Notes: generated from the letters alone by a model not told the origin. 13,412 bases of DNA from Myxococcales bacterium (GCA_027005175.1 JALTMC010000594.1:1-13412); one strand, 5' to 3'. Shown: positions 1-6,894, counted from the stretch's first letter. A program made the numbers and translations.

Positions 1-1164
1 GACTTTAGGGGATGTTAGTTTATAGCCTGTATAGACTAGTATTGCTGCGAGAGAGGCCATAGGGACACGGAGTATAATGGGAGTGAAGAACACGACAAAG
101 AGTAATAAAAAAGCACTATGAAAAAAGTTCGACCATCGAGTCTTTGCATGATTATGAACATTGACAGAGCTGCGAGCAATGACTGTTACTACAGGTAAAC
201 CACCAATCAGACCTGTGAGCACAGTGCTGAGACCGACACCGATCAGCTCCTTGTTTGGATCGGATGTTCGTTTGTATGGGTCTAGTTTATCAATGGCTTT
301 GGCGCTGATTAAGGTTTCGATGGTTGAGATCAGAGTGATCGACATGACCACGCTCCAGAATGGCCAAGTTCCCACCTTGGAAAAGTTGGGGAGCATAAAG
401 CTACCCAGTAAGCTTCCTTGCAATTGAACCAAGTATTGTGGCCCCAGCTCATACGTAGAACCCATGAATGTGTATTGATAAGTTGTGCCTAAAGAAAAGA
501 ATGCTGCGAGGGGGATGGATACAATCAATACCCACATGGGAGCAGGCACGAGGTGGATTAGCTTATTCTTCCACTTTGGATACAAGATGAGAATCAGCAA
601 ACTCACGACGGCAATCAGGCTGACCGCTGGATTGGCTGTCATTAAACTGTGAGGCACCTCAAGCAACATACCCAAGGTTGTCTTGGCTTCCGAAGTTGCC
701 CCCAAAGAGACATGGATCTGCTTGCCCATAATGATCAAGCCGATCGCTGCAAGGATTCCATGGATTACAGAGGAAGGAAAGCTCTCGCCGAGTTTGCCCA
801 AACGCAACAATCCAATTCCTACTTGCAACACTCCTGCACATACAATCGCCGCAAGCACATAGGAGAATACTTGTCCCGACCCGTCTTTTAGGCTGAACAT
901 GGCCAGGAGGATCACTGCAATCAGCCCATTGCCAGGGCCATTTACTGCAATATGACTACCTCGGAAAAACGTCGTGACAAATCCTGCAACCAATGCACTT
1001 ATCAGGCCCGCCATCGGTGGGGCCCCTGATGCCAGCGCAATCCCAAGTGACAACGGTAAGGCTACCATCGACACACTAAAACCCGCCAACATGTCATTTC
1101 GCCAGTTTTGCTTAAATCCTTTCCAGCCTGTCTCTGGTATCTCATGCGGATGTAAGATCGACAT
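1..1164 (-). CDS. SulP family inorganic anion transporter (3' end off window)
   Basis: Reading leftwards from an ATG at 1164-1162 gives 388 uninterrupted codons that run off the left edge. An AGGAA Shine-Dalgarno at 1176-1172 sits 7 nt before the ATG. The protein begins MSILHPHEIPETGWKGF and continues with hydrophobic helices typical of SulP/SLC26 transporters. Seen directly are the first-helix segment ALPLSLGIALASGAPP (about residues 35-50), a GPGNGL loop (about 76-81), and the family signature RSSVNVHNHAKTR at 331-343 followed by SNFFHS. SulP proteins move anions such as bicarbonate or sulfate across the inner membrane, usually with Na+ or H+; the substrate here cannot be told. The C-terminal part, where a STAS or other domain would sit, is missing. 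It is divergent from, and paralogous to, the SulP gene at 1960-3558. A sigma70-like promoter at 1379-1407 would give a leader of about 200 nt. Confidence 0.93.
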   Translation of the reverse strand, partial: MSILHPHEIPETGWKGFKQNWRNDMLAGFSVSMVALPLSLGIALASGAPPMAGLISALVAGFVTTFFRGSHIAVNGPGNGLIAVILLAMFSLKDGSGQVFSYVLAAIVCAGVLQVGIGLLRLGKLGESFPSSVIHGILAAIGLIIMGKQIHVSLGATSEAKTTLGMLLEVPHSLMTANPAVSLIAVVSLLILILYPKWKNKLIHLVPAPMWVLIVSIPLAAFFSLGTTYQYTFMGSTYELGPQYLVQLQGSLLGSFMLPNFSKVGTWPFWSVVMSITLISTIETLISAKAIDKLDPYKRTSDPNKELIGVGLSTVLTGLIGGLPVVTVIARSSVNVHNHAKTRWSNFFHSAFLLLFVVFFTPIILRVPMASLAAILVYTGYKLTSPKV

Positions 1165-1249
1165 CAATTTATTCCTTTTTTATCTTTGGGTAACAAACGT
1201 TTTTTCTACTCCTCTTGTGATTGGAGTCGCCAACATGAACAACCAAAAT

Positions 1250-1335
1250 CATCCTACATGAAACTATGAAATGAGTCCTCCCCTTCATCCTATATAGCCC
1301 CCCCATCTTACATGAAACTATGAAACGAGTCCTCC
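1250..1335. repeat. 32-bp imperfect direct repeat pair, period 54 bp
   Basis: Two 32-bp copies occupy 1250-1281 and 1304-1335. They differ at two positions (c/t at 1254/1308 and t/c at 1272/1326). The shared core includes ACATGAAACTATGAAA followed by GAGTCCTCC. The 22 bp between copies is C-rich. On the minus strand each copy reads GGAGGACTC, then TTTCATAGTTTC, then ATG directly followed by a stop codon (TAA or TAG). Both copies lie between the predicted left SulP promoter and its start codon, so they would be in its 5' leader. Function is unknown; paired protein-binding sites or an RNA leader element are possible, as is a simple local duplication. Confidence 0.8.
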
Positions 1336-1378
1336 TCCCTCTCTTGTTACCTTCACACTCACCCCAACCAACAAATGC

Positions 1379-1407
1379 AGTATACATGTATATATTCATA
1401 TATTCAA
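1379..1407 (-). promoter_or_regulatory. Predicted sigma70-like promoter for the left SulP gene
   Basis: On the minus strand, TTGAAT (1407-1402) is separated by exactly 17 bp from TATACT (1384-1379). These match the -35 and -10 consensus at 4/6 and 5/6 positions. The segment is AT-rich and points towards the SulP start at 1164, predicting a 5' leader of about 200 nt. This is a consensus match only; AT-rich DNA yields chance matches. Confidence 0.5.
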
Positions 1408-1548
1408 ATATTTAGATTCTTACATTTGTTTTTATTCTCCATTTGAATGTCTGGATTTTGTTGTAATATGCTGTTTATAAAGTATTTATTTCTTGTTCTT
1501 GTTGGAGGGTAGGTGGTAGATGAAACTTCAAATGGTTTGATTTTTTCA

Positions 1549-1577
1549 TTGACTTAACAGTGTTGGATGTATATCTA
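1549..1577 (+). promoter_or_regulatory. Weak sigma70-like promoter candidate for small ORF and SulP2
   Basis: TTGACT (1549-1554, 5/6 match to -35) is followed after 17 bp by TATCTA (1572-1577), which matches the -10 consensus at only 3/6 positions. It lies about 50 bp before the start of the small ORF at 1628, in an AT-rich stretch (roughly 1380-1620) where no gene is apparent. The rest of that stretch shows only AT-rich sequence. Confidence 0.25.
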
Positions 1578-1627
1578 TGCATAGATTCATTTATTTGAAT
1601 ACTTGAATTAGTGGGAGAGTAGTCTAC

Positions 1628-1849
1628 ATGTTTCCAGCATTATGTATTGTGTTGATCGTATTTTTCGCTTGGTGGGTAGGACGGTGTGGAGAGAAAGAGG
1701 CCCAGATAATATTACGCCAGGAAGAACAAGAGCATGTAGTTGATCTTCCATCGAGTTGTAAGCGTTTTTTAAGCCATGAAAAGTTTTCAAAGAGTGAGAT
1801 TTCGACGACTGCTGCTTCTTTCGGAGGGTCGAGTGACATTTATTGTTAA
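1628..1849 (+). CDS. Small single-pass membrane protein, unrecognised
   Basis: A 73-codon ORF starts at ATG 1628, with a GGGAGA Shine-Dalgarno at 1613-1618 spaced 9 nt. Residues 2-17 (FPALCIVLIVFFAWWV) form one hydrophobic segment at the very N-terminus. It is followed by a charged tail rich in Glu, Lys and Arg (residues 18-55) and a Ser/Thr-rich end. The product would be an inner-membrane protein with a cytoplasmic tail of about 55 residues. I do not recognise the family; the shape is loosely like small accessory subunits of membrane complexes, which is not evidence of identity. It lies 110 bp upstream of the SulP gene on the same strand, so co-transcription is possible. The overlapping minus-strand ORFs lack comparable start sites. 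Whether it is translated is uncertain. Confidence 0.45.
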   Translation: MFPALCIVLIVFFAWWVGRCGEKEAQIILRQEEQEHVVDLPSSCKRFLSHEKFSKSEISTTAASFGGSSDIYC

Positions 1850-1880
1850 GTTTGATGGAAGTTTCTTTTGGTAGGTTGCA

Positions 1881-1900
1881 CTGTTTTGTGCTGTTTTGTG
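1881..1900. repeat. Exact tandem decamer in gap before SulP2
   Basis: The 10-mer CTGTTTTGTG is repeated twice in exact tandem in the 110-bp gap between the small ORF and the SulP start. It is probably a slippage product; no function is apparent. Confidence 0.6.
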
Positions 1901-1959
1901 CTTGTCGTCATGTTTGGGTTTCTGTGGAGTTTTGATTAACTGTAAAGTGGAGGTTTTGA

Positions 1960-3558
1960 GTGAGTAAGCAAGTAGAGAGTAAGGGTTCGTTTGGGAGCAA
2001 GCCGAAGGTGAATTGGTCACGTGAGGTTATGGCTTCTGTGGTTGTATTTTTAGTTGCATTACCTTTGTGTATGGGGATCGCGATTGCCTCAGGGGTTCCT
2101 CCTGCATTGGGGCTGATCTCTGGAATCGTGGGTGGTTTGGTGGTTGGTTCATTGGCAGGAGCACCTCTTCAAGTGAGTGGTCCTGCGGCTGGCTTGGCTG
2201 TGATTGTGTGGGAACTGGTAAAGACTCATGGTCTACCTGCATTGGGTGTGGTTGTTTTGATGGCGGGTCTTCTTCAACTTCTTGCAGGCTGGTTGAAACT
2301 GGGGAGGTGGTTTCGCGCGGTGTCACCAGCTGTGATTCATGGGATGCTGGCGGGAATTGGAGTTCTTATCTTGGGTTCTCAATTCCATGTCATGGTGGAT
2401 GATAAGCCAAGAGGAGGGGGGCTTGCCAACTTACTGTCCATCCCAGAGGCGATTTACAAAGGCCTTTTCCCCATAACAGGTAGTCAGCATCATCTTGCAG
2501 CAACGATCGGCGTTGTTACCATACTCACTTTGGTTCTATGGAGCCTATTTCGGCCCAAGAAACTCAGTTTTTTGCCGGCTTCTTTGCTTGCAGTGATCGT
2601 CGCTGTCCTTGGGGCTTATTTCTTTTCTTTGCCCATTAAGTATATTTCTGTTCCTAGCAATTTGCTCAAGGCGGCCAACTTCCCAACTTGGTCTGGTTTT
2701 GTGGGGATGTTTTCCAATGCAGCCTTGTTACTTGCGGCACTCGCATTTGCGTTGGTTGCCAGTGCTGAGAGTTTGTTGTGCGCGGTGGCAACGGATAAAC
2801 TTCATTCAGAGAAAAGGGCAGATTTTGATCGTGAATTGATGGCCCAGGGAGTGGGTAATATGGTATGTGGTTTGTTTGGAGCCCTGCCTGTTACTGGCGT
2901 CATTGTTCGTAGCTCTGCCAATATTGAAGCGGGTGCTAAATCTCGTGCGTCTGGAATCTTTCATGGCTTTTGGCTGCTTGCTTTTGTTGTAGCACTGCCA
3001 TTTGTAATCCAACTTATTCCCAAGGCTTCACTGGCTGCAATACTCGTTTATATCGGTTATAAACTTGTCAACTTCAAGGTCATGCGTGAATTGTGGGATT
3101 CAAGTCGGAGTGAGCTTGGTATTTACCTTGTGACAGTCGCTTCGATTGTGAGTATTGATCTGCTGTCAGGTGTCTTGATTGGAGTAGGGCTATCCTTGCT
3201 TAAACTGCTTTATGCTTTCTCGCGTCTTGATATTGAGGTGATTGAGGGAGAGAACAATCGCTATGATCTGAGTATAGAAGGATCTGCCACCTTTATTAAA
3301 TTGCCTATTCTTGCCGAAACTCTCGAAAATCTTCCGATGAACGCAGAGGTTCATATTCACACAGGTCGTCTCAATTACATTGACCATGCTTGTATCGAGT
3401 TGCTCGGTAGTTGGGCGGATCAGATGAAAAGTGTTGGGGGAGAGTTGGTTGTAGAGTGGGATATCCTGGAAAAGAGATTTAAGGGAGAAACAGCCTCGAA
3501 TGAGAAGAATCAAAGCGCTTCGCTCCCTTCCCCATTGGAACATCAAACCTCCTCCTAA
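1960..3558 (+). CDS. SulP family inorganic anion transporter with degenerate STAS domain
   Basis: This 532-residue protein starts at GTG 1960, with TGGAGG at 1948-1953 spaced 6 nt. Residues 19-420 hold the hydrophobic SulP core: ALPLCMGIAIASGVPP (about 33-48), a SGPAAGLAV loop (73-81), and the signature RSSANIEAGAKSR at 317-329 followed by SGIFHG. The C-terminal region (about 432-505) resembles a STAS domain; its IDHACIELL (474-482) takes the place of the phosphorylatable DSSG loop of classical STAS domains. A polar tail rich in Ser and Pro ends the protein. SulP proteins are inner-membrane anion transporters; bicarbonate or sulfate is a reasonable guess, but substrate is not readable. It is a paralogue of the divergent gene at 1164. 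No adjacent carbonic anhydrase gene is visible. Family assignment is firm. Confidence 0.95.
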   Translation: MSKQVESKGSFGSKPKVNWSREVMASVVVFLVALPLCMGIAIASGVPPALGLISGIVGGLVVGSLAGAPLQVSGPAAGLAVIVWELVKTHGLPALGVVVLMAGLLQLLAGWLKLGRWFRAVSPAVIHGMLAGIGVLILGSQFHVMVDDKPRGGGLANLLSIPEAIYKGLFPITGSQHHLAATIGVVTILTLVLWSLFRPKKLSFLPASLLAVIVAVLGAYFFSLPIKYISVPSNLLKAANFPTWSGFVGMFSNAALLLAALAFALVASAESLLCAVATDKLHSEKRADFDRELMAQGVGNMVCGLFGALPVTGVIVRSSANIEAGAKSRASGIFHGFWLLAFVVALPFVIQLIPKASLAAILVYIGYKLVNFKVMRELWDSSRSELGIYLVTVASIVSIDLLSGVLIGVGLSLLKLLYAFSRLDIEVIEGENNRYDLSIEGSATFIKLPILAETLENLPMNAEVHIHTGRLNYIDHACIELLGSWADQMKSVGGELVVEWDILEKRFKGETASNEKNQSASLPSPLEHQTSS

Positions 3559-3603
3559 CCTCACGTCATTCACGAACGCTCTGCTACTCACTTGCGAACC
3601 CTG

Positions 3604-3696
3604 GCATCGACTTCGTCAGGCTTGGTTCGCCGTCTCGACAACTCTCACCTTACGATTGCCCTATCAGGACTACCTGCATCGACTTCGTCAGGCTTG
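3604..3696. repeat. 21-bp exact direct repeat in convergent intergenic region
   Basis: GCATCGACTTCGTCAGGCTTG occurs exactly at 3604-3624 and 3676-3696 (period 72 bp). With one extra base in the first copy the match extends left to a shared CCTG, so each copy is bounded by CCTG and CAGG. A shorter related stretch (CCCGGTATCGAC, about 3703-3713) follows. The repeats lie between the convergent ends of the SulP gene and the glycosyltransferase gene. They may be copies of a dispersed extragenic element; this cannot be judged from one window. The rest of 3559-3763 shows no gene. Confidence 0.75.
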
Positions 3697-3713
3697 CTAA
3701 ACCCCGGTATCGA

Positions 3714-3728
3714 CGGTACGGTGTACCG
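3714..3728. repeat. Small inverted repeat between convergent genes
   Basis: CGGTAC, 3-nt loop GGT, then GTACCG forms a perfect 6-bp dyad 36 bp beyond the stop codon of the minus-strand glycosyltransferase gene (that is, downstream of it). There is no T-run on either side, so it is not a convincing intrinsic terminator. It could still contribute to transcript 3' ends. Confidence 0.4.
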
Positions 3729-3763
3729 CCTGTGAGGGCGATCCTGTGCCTTGCTTCGTGTGT

Positions 3764-5656
3764 TTAAGGAATCCATAGCCTTGCGCGTTTGCGGCAACGT
3801 CGGACAGCCTTGTGTTTTCGTTGGCGACGATAGATCATGGCGAGGGCCAGCCAAGGGTGAGCGTAGCGTCGAACGATGCGGGTAGGCCAGGGTTCTTTGT
3901 CAGGATTGGGCAGAGGGTGCTGTCTTGCCAGCTTGAGATAACGGCGCAGCAATATTCGTTCAACCATCGGAGGCGGCGGTGGTGGGCTGGTCTTGGATCT
4001 CCAAAGACGCCAGGATAATCCATGTGGAATCCATGGAAATCTCCGGATGGATTTGTTGTATAGCTCTGTCAAGTGAACAGGTCTTCCAAGTTCGTTGTAG
4101 TGTGTGATGAGCGCGATAGAGGAGATGTGCTTGGCACTCCATCGATAACGAAACTCGGGCCATGCTTTTTGTAGCTGCTGGGCATACCATCGTCGGCCTA
4201 GCAAGGGCAGGCATACAAATCGGATATCTGTGCGGATTTTCAACACTTGCTGTAGGTAAGTGATACCAAAGCAGATGGCTTCGTCGTTGGCCTCCAAAAG
4301 CAACGCACTTTTTGGGAGTTCTTTGAGTAGGTCGCGTGCGTAGGTCTCCAGCCAGTTGCGATGACGAGAGGATGCTTGCCAATATTGGCTGACCACACCC
4401 ATTGCGATTAAGTAGGTAAGTATGATGGCAAGGAGTGTTGGTAAGAAGCGCTGTCTTGTGACCGAGGGAGACTCTGCCTCTATCTGTTGACGCAAGACAT
4501 AGGCTCGTTGGAACAAGTAGTGGATGGCGACACCTGCCAGGAGTGCGAGGAAAATGTCGGGTAGCAAGAAGAATCTCGCAGCGACATACTGATCCAAGGC
4601 TGAGGCTCCCATCTTGAGTAAGAGTGGAAAGAGTAACCCTGCGAGAACCCAAGAGGCCAACCAACTCCATACGATGGTTCGTTGCCATGTGTAGACCGCA
4701 GCCTCTTGTTTCGAGTTGTTTGTGTCTACTGTTTGTGTGGAGTGCAAGGGCCATCGTCGGGTCAGTACAAAGATAAGACCGATGATCCATATACCGGATA
4801 ATCCGAAGGGAAAGCTTCCTTGCCAACTCACAGCACGTTGAAGATACTTCCAAGAGTGGAACCACAGAGGGCGACTGCTCTCATAAAGTCCACTTTGGAA
4901 TGTTCCAAACTCCTTGCGTAGAAAGTGGTTCCAGAGTTGTTGAAATGTTTCGATTGTTCCCCAGGACCCGATCCCTGTGTGTTGGCCTACGATGAGAAGG
5001 TAAAGGTAGGGGGTGAGTCCGAAGAGGAACAAACCAAAGCCTACCAAGAGGTGTATCCCACGGTGTGAGAGCCGGGTGCGGGGGTTGATGAACAGTCCAT
5101 AGAGAATCACAACGCCCATGGGAGCCGTGAGGATGATGGTGTGATGGTGTGTGGAGGCGAGGCCGACCAGCAATGTATAGGCAAACCATGCGTACCGTTT
5201 TTCTTGAAGGGAGCGGCGTGGGTCGAGAGCACGTATCACAAAGACACTTAGCCATGCCGCAAAAAATCCCAGCAATGCAAAGGCCTCTGGATGTGTGGCA
5301 TGTTTCCAAAGATGGAGAGATGTTCCTGCGATACAAGCCCCAAAGAAGGCGGCTAGACGATGGTCACAGAGTTGTCGTAGGGCACTGTAAATCCCGATTA
5401 AGGTGCCCCACGATAGCAGCGCCGCGAGTACCGCTAATGCGGTGGTTACGGATGTTGGTATTAGCTGATGGGCAAGAATCCCCAGCATGGTATACAAAGG
5501 GTAGCCTGGAGGGTGAGCAATACCAGAATGGGCAACAACTGTTAGAAACTCCGCACTGTCAGCGGGCTGAAAGGTTGCCGCACCTGTCCATAGATAGAGC
5601 ACCAGCCATACGCTTAATCCCAACACGGCATACAAGTCATACTGATAGAGTCTCAT
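3764..5656 (-). CDS. DUF2723 / TMEM260-like GT-C glycosyltransferase (predicted protein O-mannosyltransferase)
   Basis: This 630-residue multi-pass membrane protein starts at ATG 5656-5654, with AGAGG at 5671-5667 spaced 10 nt. The first helix (about residues 8-24) is followed by the conserved DSAEF loop at 33-37 and AHPPGYPLY at 47-55. Both are hallmarks of the DUF2723 family, which includes human TMEM260. Family members have the GT-C fold; an acidic residue in the first extracytoplasmic loop (here D33 or E36) is expected to be catalytic, with a lipid-linked sugar donor and protein acceptors. About nine to eleven hydrophobic segments follow, up to about residue 420. The C-terminal third is soluble, with a six-proline run (558-563) and a very basic end (RRQRKHKAVRRCRKRARLWIP region, last 21 residues). 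It has no same-strand neighbour. A TATACT hexamer at 5764-5759 is a possible -10, without a good -35. The acceptor substrate is unknown. Confidence 0.88.
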   Translation of the reverse strand: MRLYQYDLYAVLGLSVWLVLYLWTGAATFQPADSAEFLTVVAHSGIAHPPGYPLYTMLGILAHQLIPTSVTTALAVLAALLSWGTLIGIYSALRQLCDHRLAAFFGACIAGTSLHLWKHATHPEAFALLGFFAAWLSVFVIRALDPRRSLQEKRYAWFAYTLLVGLASTHHHTIILTAPMGVVILYGLFINPRTRLSHRGIHLLVGFGLFLFGLTPYLYLLIVGQHTGIGSWGTIETFQQLWNHFLRKEFGTFQSGLYESSRPLWFHSWKYLQRAVSWQGSFPFGLSGIWIIGLIFVLTRRWPLHSTQTVDTNNSKQEAAVYTWQRTIVWSWLASWVLAGLLFPLLLKMGASALDQYVAARFFLLPDIFLALLAGVAIHYLFQRAYVLRQQIEAESPSVTRQRFLPTLLAIILTYLIAMGVVSQYWQASSRHRNWLETYARDLLKELPKSALLLEANDEAICFGITYLQQVLKIRTDIRFVCLPLLGRRWYAQQLQKAWPEFRYRWSAKHISSIALITHYNELGRPVHLTELYNKSIRRFPWIPHGLSWRLWRSKTSPPPPPPMVERILLRRYLKLARQHPLPNPDKEPWPTRIVRRYAHPWLALAMIYRRQRKHKAVRRCRKRARLWIP

Positions 5657-5805
5657 CAGAAAAAAACCTCTTATGTTGTGGGCGTGGAAGCCCCTTCCCG
5701 ATCGCGGGTCCGGCAGAATCTACAGGACGAAGTCTGGATTTGGTGGGGAGAGTGGACTAGTATATCCCATCAGCGGGCAGAGAGTAGCCTGGAACCTTCT
5801 CTGAA

Positions 5806-5818
5806 GTCAAAAGTTGAC
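5806..5818. promoter_or_regulatory. Dyad GTCAA-AAG-TTGAC upstream of hydrolase
   Basis: GTCAA (5806-5810), a 3-nt spacer AAG and TTGAC (5814-5818) form a perfect 13-bp inverted repeat in the divergent gap. The right arm also resembles a -35 element (TTGACC), but no good -10 follows at 16-18 bp. It is one of four dyads in 130 bp and may be an operator. Confidence 0.4.
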
Positions 5819-5823
5819 CCAAC

Positions 5824-5933
5824 GCGACGGATTCCGTCGAGAATGAAAATGATGAAGAGGATACAAACACAGTTTGTATTGAAAACACAAACACAGGCGA
5901 CGGATTCCGTCGAGAATGAAAATGATGAAGAGG
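5824..5933. repeat. 37-bp exact direct repeat pair, each with a 15-bp palindrome, 36-bp spacer
   Basis: Exact 37-bp copies lie at 5824-5860 and 5897-5933, separated by 36 bp (period 73 bp, close to seven helical turns). Each copy holds the odd palindrome CGACGGATTCCGTCG (5825-5839 and 5898-5912), followed by an A/G-rich tail ending in GATGAAGAGG. In the second copy this tail supplies the likely Shine-Dalgarno (AAGAGG, 5928-5933) of the hydrolase start at 5944. The repeat and spacer lengths mimic a one-spacer CRISPR, but the spacer has its own strong dyad and no cas genes are present. A duplicated operator plus translation-initiation segment is the more likely reading. Confidence 0.85.
5861..5879. 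promoter_or_regulatory. 19-bp dyad inside the spacer between the 37-bp repeats
   Basis: ATACAAAC, a 3-nt centre ACA, and GTTTGTAT form a perfect inverted repeat with 8-bp arms. The stretch ACAAACACAG from its left half recurs at 5887-5896, directly before the second 37-bp repeat. It could be a transcription-factor site or an mRNA hairpin in the hydrolase leader; the sequence alone does not say which. Confidence 0.5.
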
Positions 5934-5943
5934 GCCTTTGTGA

Positions 5944-6840
5944 ATGACAATTGTGAAAGTAAAGAAGACACCTTGGATCTTTCGTAGTGAACGTGGTCAT
6001 CATGCGATTCTCGATTGGTATGAGAGAAATTTAGAGGCTCTTCCGATCTCTTGGGAGTCGCAATGGGTGGATACGGAGGCAGGAAAAACTCATGTGCTGG
6101 TGATGGGAAACGAGGATGCTCCACCGATTGTGATTCTACATGGTCTCTCCATCAATGCGTTAGCCATTCGACGGTTTCTTTTGCCGTTTGCCCAAAGTCA
6201 TCGCGTGTATGCTCCCGATATCTTAGGACAGCCCGGTAAAAGCTCCTCCACACGACCCGAGCGTGAGGGCGATGGTTTTCCCTTATGGTTGGTCGAAGTT
6301 CTCAACGGTTTGGGATTGGATAAAACTCCTATTCTGGGTACTTCGTTTGGTGCATGGTTGGGAATGAAGCTGGCTACCCTGGCTCCTGAACGGATCTCAC
6401 ATGGCATCTTTTTTGTGCCAGCAGGGTTGGCTCCTGTTCGTTTGGCTTTGCGTATGCACTTTCTTTCGAATATGCCTCTTTATTGGGCGAGGCCAACGCA
6501 AAAGAGGTTGCTGAAATTGGTCCTGCCTCTTTGCTCTCCTGGCGCAACACCTGAAGAAGCATTGGTCGAACTGATGGGGCTTTCTTTTCGATATGTTAAA
6601 CAGAAAGCTGCACCATTTCAGGTGTTCACACGTGAGGACTTGCAAGGTTACAATGCTCCTACATTAGTCATGGCGGGTGAGAAGGATCTTTTTTATCATG
6701 CAGAGAAGCTCATTCAGCATGCTGGACATGTGATGCCACATGCTGAACTTGAGATTGTACCTCGTGCAGGACACCTGATGTTTGGGCGACAAATGGAGGA
6801 AGTGTACCAGCGGATGCTACACTTTTTGCAGAGCACATGA
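5944..6840 (+). CDS. Alpha/beta-hydrolase fold protein
   Basis: This 298-residue cytoplasmic protein starts at ATG 5944, with AAGAGG at 5928-5933 spaced 10 nt. It shows a complete catalytic set. The oxyanion-hole strand IVILHG is at 62-67. The nucleophile elbow GTSFG (132-136) puts the serine at 134. The likely acid is D248 in GEKDLF, and the catalytic histidine is H277 in RAGHLM. A cap region lies around 165-230. The N-terminal stretch before the core (residues 10-60, ending GNEDAPP) resembles the layout of YbfK-type carboxylesterases. The substrate, an ester or related bond, is not predictable. It has no signal peptide. It is the first gene after the dyad-rich divergent region, and the kinase gene follows 211 bp later on the same strand. 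Confidence 0.92.
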   Translation: MTIVKVKKTPWIFRSERGHHAILDWYERNLEALPISWESQWVDTEAGKTHVLVMGNEDAPPIVILHGLSINALAIRRFLLPFAQSHRVYAPDILGQPGKSSSTRPEREGDGFPLWLVEVLNGLGLDKTPILGTSFGAWLGMKLATLAPERISHGIFFVPAGLAPVRLALRMHFLSNMPLYWARPTQKRLLKLVLPLCSPGATPEEALVELMGLSFRYVKQKAAPFQVFTREDLQGYNAPTLVMAGEKDLFYHAEKLIQHAGHVMPHAELEIVPRAGHLMFGRQMEEVYQRMLHFLQST

Positions 6841-6841
6841 C

Positions 6842-6894
6842 CTCTGGCCTTGCCGACTCTCGCAACGAACATACAGGAGTCATTCGGGCCAGAG
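6842..6894 (+). other. Interrupted inverted repeat just after the hydrolase stop
   Basis: CTCTGGCC (6842-6849) pairs perfectly with GGCCAGAG (6887-6894). Inside, GACTC (6855-6859) pairs with GAGTC (6877-6881), separated from the outer stem by a symmetrical 5/5 internal loop. The structure starts one base after the TGA stop. A long T-run is missing (ATCTTTCTG follows), so it is at best a weak or factor-assisted terminator, or an mRNA 3' stabiliser. Nothing else is seen in the rest of the 211-bp gap to the kinase gene. Confidence 0.4.

Noticed and set aside
1169-1399. 76-codon minus-strand ORF ending 4 nt before the left SulP start, with repeated peptide FIVSC(K/R)M
   Set aside because: No ribosome site at its ATG codons, the first ATG lies inside the predicted promoter, and the peptide repeat is explained by the 54-bp period of the direct repeat. 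Coupling to SulP translation is possible but unsupported.
3559-3763. tRNA or small RNA gene in the convergent gap
   Set aside because: No cloverleaf arms or TTCGANNC-type loop in proper spacing; the sequence is explained better as short repeats.
5824-5933. CRISPR array with two 37-bp repeats and one 36-bp spacer
   Set aside because: Only two copies, no cas genes in view, the spacer carries its own 19-bp dyad and a 10-bp internal repeat, and the second copy supplies a gene's ribosome site.
5842-5947. Possible leader peptide whose TGA overlaps the hydrolase ATG (ATGA)
   Set aside because: No ribosome site precedes its ATG codons; the coding look arises from the A/G-rich repeat and the overlap may be accidental.
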